A stretch of DNA of 64,000 bases from the NCBI RefSeq assembly GCF_020544405.1, contig NZ_CP065410.1, positions 6,043,501-6,107,500 on the forward strand. Direction: 5' to 3'. Both the position numbers and the translations under genes were made by a program. The notes under the pieces were generated by a model that ran no database searches, had not been told where the DNA came from, and worked only from the letters and a program-made list of their open reading frames with translations. Below, one piece after another: positions 52,154 through 60,651 of the stretch (position 1 is the stretch's first letter; the number at the start of each line of letters is the position of its first letter). The stretch is from Pseudomonas sp. IAC-BECa141. GTDB lineage: Bacteria; Pseudomonadota; Gammaproteobacteria; Pseudomonadales; Pseudomonadaceae.

Positions 52154-53476
52154 GTGAACCAAAACTGGCATGGCACCCTGATTCGCCACATGCTGTTGCT
52201 GGTCACCGGCTGCCTGGTAATCGGCCTGATCACCGGCTACTACGGCTGGAGTCTGGCAGCGGGCCTGGGCCTGTACCTGGCCTGGACGCTCAAACAACTG
52301 CTGCGCCTGCACGAATGGCTGCGCCTGCACCAACCCGATGAAGCACCGCCCGACGGTTACGGCCTCTGGGGCGAGGTGTTCGACAGCATCTACCATCTGC
52401 AACGCCGCGACCAACGGGTACGCGGACGCCTGCAAGCGGTGATCGACCGCGTCCAGGAGTCCACCGCCGCGCTGAAAGACGCGGTGATCATGCTCGACAG
52501 CGACGGCAATCTGGAATGGTGGAACCGCGCCGCCGAGACCTTGCTCGGCCTCAAGACCCCACAAGACAGCGGTCAACCCGTGACCAACCTGGTTCGTCAT
52601 CCGCGCTTCAAGGAATACTTCGAGCAGGAAAGCTACGCCGAGCCGCTGGAAATCCCCTCGCCGACCAATGATCGCGTGCGCATTCAGATGTACCTCACGC
52701 GCTACGGCAACAACGAACACCTGATGCTGGTGCGCGACGTCACACGCATCCATCAGCTGGAACAGATGCGCAAGGACTTCATCGCCAACGTCTCCCATGA
52801 GCTGCGCACGCCGCTGACGGTGATCTGCGGCTACCTGGAAACCCTGCTCGACAACGTCGAGGAAGTGAACCCGCGCTGGAGCCGCGCGCTGCAGCAGATG
52901 CAACAACAGGGCGGCCGCATGCAAACCCTGCTCAACGACCTGCTGCTGCTGGCCAAGCTGGAAGCCACCGATTACCCGTCGGACAATCAGCCGGTGCACA
53001 TCGACACTTTGCTGCAGTCGATCAAGAGCGACGCGCAGCAGTTGTCCGGCTCAAAGAATCAGCACATCACCCTGGAAGCCGACACCCGCATTCTGCTCAA
53101 GGGCAGCGAGGCGGAACTGCGCAGTGCGTTCTCCAACCTGGTGTTCAACGCCGTCAAATACACGCCGGCCGAAGGCAATATCCGCATTCGCTGGTGGGGC
53201 GACGATCAAGGCGCACACCTCAGCGTGCAGGATTCCGGGATCGGCATCGACAGCAAACACCTGCCGCGCCTGACCGAACGCTTCTACCGCGTCGACTCCA
53301 GCCGCAACTCCAACACCGGCGGCACGGGCCTGGGTCTGGCCATCGTCAAACACGTACTGCTGCGCCATCGCGCACGGATGGAGATCAGCAGCGTGCCCGG
53401 TCACGGGAGCACGTTTACCTGCCATTTCGCTCCGGCCCAGATCGCTCAGGCACGGGTCATCAGCGCCGCTGAGTAA
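52154..53476 (+). CDS. phoR: PhoR phosphate-regulon sensor histidine kinase
   Basis: A 440-residue membrane histidine kinase. Two N-terminal membrane helices (about residues 10-48), a PAS domain (about 95-200), the phosphoacceptor His215 in VSHELRTPLTV, and the ATPase domain with NLVFNAVKYTP, DSGIGI and GGTGLGLAIVKH. It senses phosphate through the Pst transporter and PhoU, both encoded in this window. GTG start at 52154; AAGGA lies 11 bases upstream. Confidence 0.96.
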   Translation: MNQNWHGTLIRHMLLLVTGCLVIGLITGYYGWSLAAGLGLYLAWTLKQLLRLHEWLRLHQPDEAPPDGYGLWGEVFDSIYHLQRRDQRVRGRLQAVIDRVQESTAALKDAVIMLDSDGNLEWWNRAAETLLGLKTPQDSGQPVTNLVRHPRFKEYFEQESYAEPLEIPSPTNDRVRIQMYLTRYGNNEHLMLVRDVTRIHQLEQMRKDFIANVSHELRTPLTVICGYLETLLDNVEEVNPRWSRALQQMQQQGGRMQTLLNDLLLLAKLEATDYPSDNQPVHIDTLLQSIKSDAQQLSGSKNQHITLEADTRILLKGSEAELRSAFSNLVFNAVKYTPAEGNIRIRWWGDDQGAHLSVQDSGIGIDSKHLPRLTERFYRVDSSRNSNTGGTGLGLAIVKHVLLRHRARMEISSVPGHGSTFTCHFAPAQIAQARVISAAE

Positions 53477-53500
53477 TGCCGGACTAGGCAATCGCCAGGT

Positions 53501-53560
53501 CAGCCGCTACATTGGCTGACTTGCGCCTGCCTTTTCAGGTGCGGATTTTTCTTTCTTCGA
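53501..53560 (+). terminator. Tandem hairpins after phoR, possible terminator
   Basis: GTCAGCC/GGCTGAC around GCTACATT, then GCGCCTG/CAGGTGC around CCTTTT, followed by GGATTTTTCTTTCTT. Plausible end of the phoBR transcript; the second hairpin is the likelier terminator. Confidence 0.5.
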
Positions 53561-53587
53561 ATCACACGGAACCCGCAAAACTCCATC

Positions 53588-54928
53588 ATGGACCCTTCCC
53601 CTGGCTTGTCCCTCGCAACAATATTCGCCGATTTCGGCATGATTCTTTTCGCTCTGATCCTGGTTCTGCTCAACGGCTTCTTCGTTGCGGCGGAATTCGC
53701 CATGGTCAAACTGCGCTCGACCCGGGTCGAAGCGATCGCCGAGCAGCACGGCTGGCGCGGGCACATCCTGCGCACGGTGCACAGTCAGCTCGATGCTTAC
53801 CTCTCGGCGTGCCAGCTCGGTATCACCCTCGCCTCCCTCGGTCTGGGCTGGGTCGGCGAGCCGGCGTTTGCGCACATTCTCGAGCCGCTGCTGAGCGCGG
53901 TCGGCGTGCAGTCGGCCGAAGTCGTCAAAGGCATTTCGTTCTTCACCGCGTTCTTCATCATTTCCTACCTGCACATCGTGGTCGGCGAGCTCGCACCCAA
54001 ATCCTGGGCGATCCGCAAACCCGAGCTGCTGTCGCTGTGGACCGCGGTGCCGCTGTACCTGTTCTACTGGGCCATGTACCCGGCGATCTACCTGCTCAAC
54101 GCCAGCGCCAACACCATCCTGCGCATAGCGGGGCAAGGTGAGCCCGGCCCGCACCACGAGCACCATTACAGCCGTGAAGAACTGAAACTGATCCTGCACT
54201 CCAGCCGTGGCCAGGACCCGAGCGACCAGGGCATGCGCGTACTGGCCTCGGCGGTGGAAATGGGCGAACTGGAAGTGGTCGACTGGGCCAACTCCCGGGA
54301 AGACCTGATTACGCTCGAATTCAACGCGCCGCTGAAAGAAATCCTGGCGATGTTCCGTCGCCACAAGTTCAGTCGTTACCCGGTGTACGACAGCGAGCGC
54401 AAGGAATTCGTCGGCCTGCTGCACATCAAGGACCTGCTGCTGGAACTGGCGGCGCTGGATCACATTCCCGAGTCGTTCAACCTCGCCGAGCTGACCCGCC
54501 CGCTGGAGCGCGTGTCGCGGCACATGCCGCTGTCGCAGCTGCTGGAGCAGTTCCGCAAGGGCGGCTCGCACTTCGCCGTGGTGGAAGAAGCCGACGGCAA
54601 CATCATCGGCTACCTGACCATGGAAGACGTGCTGGAAGTGCTGGTCGGCGACATTCAGGACGAACACCGCAAGGCCGAGCGCGGCATCCTCGCCTACCAG
54701 CCGGGCAAGTTGCTGGTACGAGGCGATACGCCGTTGTTCAAGGTCGAGCGCCTGCTGGGGATCGACCTGGACCACATCGAAGCCGAAACCCTCGCCGGGC
54801 TGATCTACGAAACCCTGAAACGGGTGCCGGAAGAGGAAGAAGTGCTGGAAGTCGAAGGCCTGCGGATCATCATCAAGAAGATGAAAGGTCCGAAGATCAT
54901 TCTGGCCAAGGTACTGATGCTCGACTGA
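53588..54928 (+). CDS. CNNM/CorC-family membrane protein (hemolysin-like, CBS domains)
   Basis: A 446-residue protein. N-terminal DUF21/CNNM membrane domain with about four helices (about 1-190; ILVLLNGFFVAAEFAMVKLR is the family signature), two CBS domains (about 210-340; PVYDSERKEFVGLLHIKDLL, GNIIGYLTMEDVLEVLVG), and a C-terminal CorC_HlyC domain (about 355-445). Family members act in magnesium or other cation efflux and were once called hemolysins. Transcribed alone, after phoR. Transported ion not established. Confidence 0.92.
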   Translation: MDPSPGLSLATIFADFGMILFALILVLLNGFFVAAEFAMVKLRSTRVEAIAEQHGWRGHILRTVHSQLDAYLSACQLGITLASLGLGWVGEPAFAHILEPLLSAVGVQSAEVVKGISFFTAFFIISYLHIVVGELAPKSWAIRKPELLSLWTAVPLYLFYWAMYPAIYLLNASANTILRIAGQGEPGPHHEHHYSREELKLILHSSRGQDPSDQGMRVLASAVEMGELEVVDWANSREDLITLEFNAPLKEILAMFRRHKFSRYPVYDSERKEFVGLLHIKDLLLELAALDHIPESFNLAELTRPLERVSRHMPLSQLLEQFRKGGSHFAVVEEADGNIIGYLTMEDVLEVLVGDIQDEHRKAERGILAYQPGKLLVRGDTPLFKVERLLGIDLDHIEAETLAGLIYETLKRVPEEEEVLEVEGLRIIIKKMKGPKIILAKVLMLD

Positions 54929-54934
54929 CGGGGT

Positions 54935-55837
54935 TTACTGCTTGCCCAACGCAAAGTTGGGCAACGCCCCCAGCGGCTGGTTGAACTGATACGGAATCGA
55001 CACCAGCCCCATCCCGGTATTGCGCTGCACCACAAAGTGCAGGTGCGGACCGCTGCTGTTGCCGGTGTTGCCGGACAGCGCCAGCGGACTGCCCACCGTC
55101 ACTCGCTGACCTTCCCGCACACTCACCGATCCTTGCTTGAGATGCAGGTACACGCCCATCGTGCCGTCGTCGTGCAATATCCGCACGAAGTTGCCGGACG
55201 GATCGGTGCCGCGCCCGTTCTGGGAATTCTCGGTCTTCACCACCACCCCGGCTCGCGCGGCGATGATCGGCGTGCCGACCGGCATGGCGATGTCCATCGC
55301 GTATTTGTTCTTCGGCCCGAAATGGCTGTAGTCGCCATTGGCGCCCTGACTCAGACGGAACGGCCCGCCCCGCCACGGAAACGGATAGCGATAGCCCTGA
55401 GCCGCGCCTGCGGGGTCACCGAGGGAATACTGGAACATCGGCGTGTACACCAGCGGCTTGCCACCGGACACCGCCGTCAGCAGCGCCAGCCGCGTATTGC
55501 TGCGCGCCGGCAGCACCCGGCGGATCGTTTGCGCCGGCGCGCCACGCACGTTGCTCAACCCGGTAAACGCCAGCGCAACCTCGACCGGCGCATACAGGTC
55601 GTTGCGCACGAACACCACGTCCGCGCCCTTCTGCTTCTTGATGTCGAGATAGACCTGGCGCTCAAGGCGCTCGACCATCCGGTCCTGAAACACGAACACC
55701 TGGGAGCCTTTGCTCGGACGGTCGCTGTACGAAACCACTCCGTTGGCATCGGTGGACTTGTAGATCGTCATGGCCACAGTCGAGGTGGAGGCCATGAACA
55801 GACCACAGAAAAACAGCAGGCGCAGGGGCATGGGCAA
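54935..55837 (-). CDS. Exported M23 peptidase with DUF4124 domain
   Basis: A 300-residue exported protein. A signal peptide (ending near TSTVA), a short DUF4124 domain (TIYKSTDANGVVSYSDRPSKG), a middle beta domain, and a C-terminal M23 (LytM) domain (about 170-280). The zinc motifs are intact: HFGPKNKYAMDIAMP (HxnD), VYLHLKQGS and the HLHF motif in GPHLHFVV. Cleaves peptidoglycan crosslinks in the periplasm. Convergent with the CorC-type gene, 6 bases apart. Confidence 0.92.
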   Translation of the reverse strand: MPMPLRLLFFCGLFMASTSTVAMTIYKSTDANGVVSYSDRPSKGSQVFVFQDRMVERLERQVYLDIKKQKGADVVFVRNDLYAPVEVALAFTGLSNVRGAPAQTIRRVLPARSNTRLALLTAVSGGKPLVYTPMFQYSLGDPAGAAQGYRYPFPWRGGPFRLSQGANGDYSHFGPKNKYAMDIAMPVGTPIIAARAGVVVKTENSQNGRGTDPSGNFVRILHDDGTMGVYLHLKQGSVSVREGQRVTVGSPLALSGNTGNSSGPHLHFVVQRNTGMGLVSIPYQFNQPLGALPNFALGKQ

Positions 55838-55921
55838 AAGTTCTGTCGAGTAAGGCCTGGGAATGAGCCTAGCAGCTGAAGCAGACCAGGCTAGTCGACA
55901 GATGTTTCAAATTGGCGTGAA

Positions 55922-55998
55922 TGATCGTCCCCACGCTTTGCGTGGGGGGACGCGGAGCGTCCCTTGAGGCATTCCCACGCGGAGCGTGGGAACGATCA
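55922..55998. repeat. Paired REP elements forming one long palindrome
   Basis: TGATCGT (55922-55928) and ACGATCA (55992-55998) bound two inner hairpins (CCCCACGC/GCGTGGGG; TTCCCACGC/GCGTGGGAA) and a middle GGGACGC/GCGTCCC. Same family as 9730 and 10325, arranged tail to tail. Confidence 0.88.
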
Positions 55999-56015
55999 AT
56001 GTCAGGCGACGAAGA

Positions 56016-56972
56016 TTACGCGCCTGGAACGAAGTGCTTCTGCGCCGTGCCGCGGGCGATCAGGCGGGAGATGTAGTCGAGCTTCTGCGCGTCCTGGTCG
56101 ACGAAGCGGAAGGTCAGTTGCAACCAGTCGCTGTCGGGTTTCGGCTCGTGGGCGACGACGGCGTGCAGGTAGCCGTTGAGGCGGGCGATTTCGGCGTTGT
56201 CGCCCTGCTCAAGGTCCAGCACGGCGCTGTCGAGGACCTGAGGCAGGTTGTCGGTGCGTTTCACCACCAGCAGCGCTTCCTTGATGCTCAGGGCCTTGAT
56301 CACGCATTGCTGGGTGCCGCTCGGCAGGCGCAGCTGGCCCTGACCGCGACCACCGGCCGGAGCGCTGGAGGCTGCCGGGGCTTTCACTGGCGGGCTGTTG
56401 AGCAGACCGCGCTGTGGCGCGGCGGCAGGTGCCGGGGCCGCAGCGGCAGGCTTGGCAAACGGGTTGGCCGCAGCAGCAGTCGGTGCGGAACCGGCTACGG
56501 CAGCCTTGCCGCCGGTCAAGGCGCTCAGGGAGTCGTTGCCGAATGCCGAGTTCATCTTGGTCGGAGCGCTGTTCATCAGGGTGTCGAGCTTGCCGACCTT
56601 GTTCAGGGCCTGCTTGACCTTGGTCAGCAGTTGCTCGTTGGTGAACGGCTTGCTGACGTATCCGGTGACGCCGGCCTGGATCGCCTGCACAACGTTTTCC
56701 TTGTCGCCCCGGCTGGTGACCATGATGAACGGCATGGTCTTGAGGTTGTCCTGCTCACGGCACCAGGTCAGCAGTTCGAGGCCGGACATTTCCGGCATTT
56801 CCCAGTCGCACAGCACCAGGTCGAAGGCTTCCTTGGCCAGCATGGCCTGAGCCTTCTTGCCGTTGATGGCGTCCTCGGCGCGGATCCCCGGGAAGTAATT
56901 ACGCAGGCACTTTTTCACCAGGTCACGAATGAACGATGCATCGTCCACGACCAACACACTGATCTTGCTCAT
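56016..56972 (-). CDS. Response regulator with receiver and C-terminal PilZ-like domain
   Basis: A 318-residue protein. Receiver (1-125) with Asp10/Asp11, phosphoacceptor Asp56 (LVLCDWEMPE) and Lys in VSKPFT. An Ala/Pro-rich linker (about 150-205) joins a C-terminal domain (about 215-318; QCVIKALSIKEALLVVKRTD, LTFRFVDQDAQKLDYISRLI) that looks like a divergent PilZ domain, which can bind cyclic-di-GMP. No cognate kinase is adjacent. Orthologous in position to PA5364. Output unknown. Confidence 0.8.
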   Translation of the reverse strand: MSKISVLVVDDASFIRDLVKKCLRNYFPGIRAEDAINGKKAQAMLAKEAFDLVLCDWEMPEMSGLELLTWCREQDNLKTMPFIMVTSRGDKENVVQAIQAGVTGYVSKPFTNEQLLTKVKQALNKVGKLDTLMNSAPTKMNSAFGNDSLSALTGGKAAVAGSAPTAAAANPFAKPAAAAPAPAAAPQRGLLNSPPVKAPAASSAPAGGRGQGQLRLPSGTQQCVIKALSIKEALLVVKRTDNLPQVLDSAVLDLEQGDNAEIARLNGYLHAVVAHEPKPDSDWLQLTFRFVDQDAQKLDYISRLIARGTAQKHFVPGA

Positions 56973-57116
56973 CCAACACCCCTATTAAAATCCCGGCAAG
57001 CATAACGCTGGCTGATGGCACATTGCCAAAACTCTTCAGTCACGCCGGGACTTTTCGTTCGCGGGTGCTGCTTTTTAATTCGCTCTTCAACTCGGATCCG
57101 CTTTCTGAAAGCAGAA

Positions 57117-57153
57117 ACAAAAACGCCCGGCCAAAGGGCCGGGCGCTTTTCTC
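57117..57153 (-). terminator. Rho-independent terminator of the pst-phoU operon
   Basis: GCGCCCGGCCC pairs with GGCCGGGCGT around TTTG (read leftward), followed by TTTTTGTTTC. It ends the operon 9 bases after phoU. Confidence 0.9.
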
Positions 57154-57161
57154 AGGCAATC

Positions 57162-57923
57162 TTACTTATCGTCAGCATCGTCCGGAACATTAGCGGTTTC
57201 GCCACTTGTCCCTTCAACTTCTTCCTTCATGCGCTTGAGGCCCATGTGGCGCACGTCGGTGCCGCGCACCAGGTAAATCACCAGCTCCGAGATGTTGCGC
57301 GCATGGTCGCCGATCCGCTCCAGCGAACGCAGTACCCAGATAATGCTCAAGACCCGCGAGATAGAGCGCGGGTCTTCCATCATGTAGGTCGCCAGTTCGC
57401 GCAGGGCGGTCTTGTATTCGCGGTCGATGATCTTGTCGTACTGCGCCACCGACAACGCCAAGTCGGCGTCGAAACGGGCAAAGGCGTCCAGCGCATCACG
57501 CACCATGTTGCGCACCTGGTCGCCGATGTGGCGCACTTCGACGTAACCGCGCGGCGCTTCACCCTCTTCGCACAGCTGAATCGCACGACGGGCGATCTTG
57601 GTCGCTTCGTCGCCGATGCGCTCCAGGTCGATCACCGACTTGGAGATGCTGATGATCAGACGCAGGTCGGACGCCGCCGGCTGACGACGGGCCAGGATGC
57701 GCAGGCATTCTTCGTCGATGTTGCGTTCCATCTGGTTGATCTGGTCGTCGATCTCGCGCACTTGCTGGGCCAGGCCCGAGTCGGCCTCGATCAGCGCGGT
57801 GACCGCGTCGTTGACCTGCTTCTCGACCAGCCCGCCCATGGCCAGCAGGTGGCTGCGCACTTCTTCCAGTTCGGCGTTGAACTGCGCGGAAATGTGATGG
57901 GTAAGGCCTTCTTTACTAATCAT
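57162..57923 (-). CDS. phoU: PhoU phosphate signalling regulator
   Basis: A 253-residue PhoU, two three-helix repeats each with an acidic E/D-rich metal motif (QINQMERNIDEECLRIL; YDKIIDREYKTALREL). It inhibits PhoR when phosphate is plentiful and limits Pst activity. The ATG at 57923 follows AAGGA by 7 bases and begins MISKEGLTHHIS. Last gene of the pst operon, 65 bases after pstB. Confidence 0.96.
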   Translation of the reverse strand: MISKEGLTHHISAQFNAELEEVRSHLLAMGGLVEKQVNDAVTALIEADSGLAQQVREIDDQINQMERNIDEECLRILARRQPAASDLRLIISISKSVIDLERIGDEATKIARRAIQLCEEGEAPRGYVEVRHIGDQVRNMVRDALDAFARFDADLALSVAQYDKIIDREYKTALRELATYMMEDPRSISRVLSIIWVLRSLERIGDHARNISELVIYLVRGTDVRHMGLKRMKEEVEGTSGETANVPDDADDK

Positions 57924-57988
57924 GTTGGCGTCCTTGGAGCGTCCGGTAAGGTGCAAGCGTCAATTCAGTGAGCGACAACCAGTGTCTG

Positions 57989-58822
57989 CTAGCCGTAACG
58001 ACCGGTGATGTAGTCTTCGGTCTGCTTCTTGGCCGGATTGGTGAACAGGGTATCGGTGTCGCCGAATTCCACCAGTTTGCCCATGTACATGAACGCCGTG
58101 TAGTCGGACACCCGCGCTGCCTGTTGCATGTTGTGGGTCACGATGACGATGGTGAACTTGGATTTGAGCTCGTAGATCAGCTCTTCGACTTTCAGGGTCG
58201 AGATCGGGTCGAGTGCCGAGCACGGTTCGTCGAGCAGCAGCACTTCCGGTTCCACCGCGATGGTACGGGCGATCACCAGACGCTGTTGCTGACCACCGGA
58301 CAGGCCGAGGGCCGAGTCATGCAGACGGTCTTTCACTTCGTCCCACAGGGCCGCGCCCTTGAGTGCCCACTCGACGGCTTCATCGAGGATGCGCTTCTTG
58401 TTGATGCCCTGGATGCGCAGGCCGTAGACCACGTTTTCGTAGATGGTCTTGGGGAACGGGTTCGGCTTCTGGAACACCATGCCGACCCGGCGACGCAGCT
58501 CGGCCACGTCTTCACCCTTGCGGTAAATGTTGTTGCCGTACAGGTTGATCGCGCCTTCGACGCGGCAGCCGTCCACCAGGTCGTTCATGCGGTTGAAGGT
58601 ACGCAGCAGCGTGGACTTGCCGCAGCCGGACGGGCCGATGAAGGCGGTCACGCGCTGTTTCGGGATGTTCATGCTGACGTCGTACAGCGCTTGTTTGTCG
58701 CCGTAGAACAGGCTCAGGCCCGGCACTTCGATGGCCACGGTTTCCTGCTCGAGGTTCAGGCTCTGCTTGTCGCGGCCCAGGGCAGACATGTTGATGCCGT
58801 GGGTATGTGTTTCGTGCTGCAT
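57989..58822 (-). CDS. pstB: PstB phosphate ABC transporter ATPase
   Basis: A 277-residue ABC ATPase. Walker [10 protein letters not shown] (about 62-70), Q-loop [10 protein letters not shown], signature LSGGQQQR, Walker [15 protein letters not shown], and switch His in [14 protein letters not shown]. The Pst-specific N-DPVDG-like segment is intact ([14 protein letters not shown]). It powers phosphate import through PstC-PstA. Confidence 0.97.
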   Translation of the reverse strand: MQHETHTHGINMSALGRDKQSLNLEQETVAIEVPGLSLFYGDKQALYDVSMNIPKQRVTAFIGPSGCGKSTLLRTFNRMNDLVDGCRVEGAINLYGNNIYRKGEDVAELRRRVGMVFQKPNPFPKTIYENVVYGLRIQGINKKRILDEAVEWALKGAALWDEVKDRLHDSALGLSGGQQQRLVIARTIAVEPEVLLLDEPCSALDPISTLKVEELIYELKSKFTIVIVTHNMQQAARVSDYTAFMYMGKLVEFGDTDTLFTNPAKKQTEDYITGRYG

Positions 58823-58859
58823 GGGAGATCCCCTGTGCTAACAAATTCGGTTCGTTTTT

Positions 58860-58946
58860 TGTGGGAGCCAGCCTGCTGGCGATTCAGGCAACGCGGTGTC
58901 TCTGTGAATCCGCGGTGATGCCTTCGCGAGCAAGCTCGCTCCCACA
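58860..58946. repeat. REP pair inside the pst operon (between pstA and pstB)
   Basis: TGTGGGAGC (58860-58868) and GCTCCCACA (58938-58946) bound a REP unit with TTCGCGAGCAAGC near its right end. It may reduce or stabilise the downstream pstB-phoU message. Confidence 0.85.
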
Positions 58947-58965
58947 TAGAAATCAGTGCTGCAAA

Positions 58966-60636
58966 TCAGCTGTCCAGCGCCTTGTACTTCTCGCGCAGGT
59001 GGTTACGAATCCACACTGCCGACAGGTTGAGCACGGCAATCACCAGCACCAGCAGCAACGCGGTGGCGTACACCAGCGGTCGTGCGGCTTCGACGTTCGG
59101 GCTCTGGAAGCCGACGTCGTAGATGTGGAAGCCCAGGTGCATGATCTTCTGGTCCAGGTGCAGGTACGGGTAGTTGCCGTCCACCGGCAGCGACGGCGCC
59201 AGTTTCACCACACCCACCAGCATCAGCGGCGCCACTTCACCCGCGGCACGGGCCACGGCGAGGATCATGCCGGTCATCATGGCCGGGCTGGCCATTGGCA
59301 GAACGATCTTCCACAGGGTTTCAGCCTTGGTCGCGCCGAGAGCCAGCGAGCCCTCGCGCACGGTCCGCGGGATCCGCGCCAGACCTTCTTCAGTGGCCAC
59401 GATCACCACCGGCACCGCCAGCAGTGCCAGGGTCAGCGACGCCCAGAGCAGGCCCGGCGTACCGAAGGTCGGTGCCGGCAGCGCTTCCGGGAAGAACAGA
59501 CGGTCGAGCGAACCGCCCAGCACGTAGACGAAGAAGCCCAGACCGAACACGCCGTAAACAATCGCCGGAACACCCGCCAGGTTGTTCACCGCAATCCGGA
59601 TAACCCGGGTCAGGGTGTTCTGCTTGGCGTATTCACGCAGGTAAACCGCCGCCAGCACGCCGAACGGGGTCACGATCATCGCCATGATCAAAGTCATCAT
59701 CACGGTGCCGAAGATCGCCGGGAAGATCCCGCCTTCGGTATTCGCTTCACGGGGGTCGTCGGAGAGGAATTCCCAGACCTTGTTGAAGTAGAAACCGATC
59801 TTGGTCATCGTGCCCATGGCGTTCGGCTGGTAGGCATGAACCACTTTGCCCAGGCCGATTTCGACTTCCTTGCCGTTGGCATCGCGAGCGGTCAAAGCGT
59901 CGCGGTTGAACTGTGCGTGCAGATCGGTCAGACGGGCTTCGACGTCCTGATAGCGGGCGTTCAGCTCGGCACGTTCGGCGTCCATGTCCGCTTGCGCGGT
60001 GGCGTCGAGTTTACCTTCCAGTTCCAGTTTGCGACCGTGCAGACGGATGCGCTCGAGGCCGGCGTTGATCGCGCCGATGTCGGTTTTTTCCAGCGACTTG
60101 AGCTGCGCGGCGAGGCCATTCACGCGGTTGATCCGCGCTTGCAGCTCAGGCCAGGCCGCTTCACCTTCGGCGATCACCTTGCCGTCCTGCTTGACGTTGA
60201 CCAGGTAGCCGTAGAAGTTGCCCCACTCACGGCGCTCCAGCGCCATCAGCTCCGGCGGGTTCGTCTGGTTGGTCAGCCACTCGCCGACGATCCAGGTGAA
60301 GTCGTTGCCGTTCAGGTCACGGTTGCCAACCTTGATCAGCTCGCGGGTCATGAATTCCGGGCCTTCGTCAGGCACCGGCAGGCCGGCGCTCTTCAGACGG
60401 GCGCGCGGCACTTCTTCTTTCTGCACCACTTCGCCCACGACCAGATGCTGGCCCTGGCCGGGTACGTCATAGCTGGCGTGGATCAGATCCGCCGGCCAGA
60501 AGTGACCCAGACCGCGCACGGCGATCACCGCCAGCAGGCCAATGGTCATGATGACCGCGATGGACACCGCGCCACCGCTGATCCAGACGCCGGGGGCGCC
60601 GCTCTTGAACCATCCTTTCAGGGAGTTCTGTTTCAC
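58966..60636 (-). CDS. pstA: PstA phosphate ABC transporter permease (long form)
   Basis: A 556-residue permease, much longer than E. coli PstA (about 296). The first helix is at 17-41; a large periplasmic insert (about 45-290), partly coiled-coil (INRVNGLAAQLKSLEKTDIG ... ELNARYQDVEARL), precedes the permease core (five helices, with the EAA loop near EGSLALGATKAETLWKIVLP). Long PstA forms are usual in Pseudomonas. GTG start at 60636. With PstC it forms the channel. Confidence 0.94.
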   Translation of the reverse strand: MKQNSLKGWFKSGAPGVWISGGAVSIAVIMTIGLLAVIAVRGLGHFWPADLIHASYDVPGQGQHLVVGEVVQKEEVPRARLKSAGLPVPDEGPEFMTRELIKVGNRDLNGNDFTWIVGEWLTNQTNPPELMALERREWGNFYGYLVNVKQDGKVIAEGEAAWPELQARINRVNGLAAQLKSLEKTDIGAINAGLERIRLHGRKLELEGKLDATAQADMDAERAELNARYQDVEARLTDLHAQFNRDALTARDANGKEVEIGLGKVVHAYQPNAMGTMTKIGFYFNKVWEFLSDDPREANTEGGIFPAIFGTVMMTLIMAMIVTPFGVLAAVYLREYAKQNTLTRVIRIAVNNLAGVPAIVYGVFGLGFFVYVLGGSLDRLFFPEALPAPTFGTPGLLWASLTLALLAVPVVIVATEEGLARIPRTVREGSLALGATKAETLWKIVLPMASPAMMTGMILAVARAAGEVAPLMLVGVVKLAPSLPVDGNYPYLHLDQKIMHLGFHIYDVGFQSPNVEAARPLVYATALLLVLVIAVLNLSAVWIRNHLREKYKALDS

Positions 60637-60651
60637 AGACTTCTACCTTTC

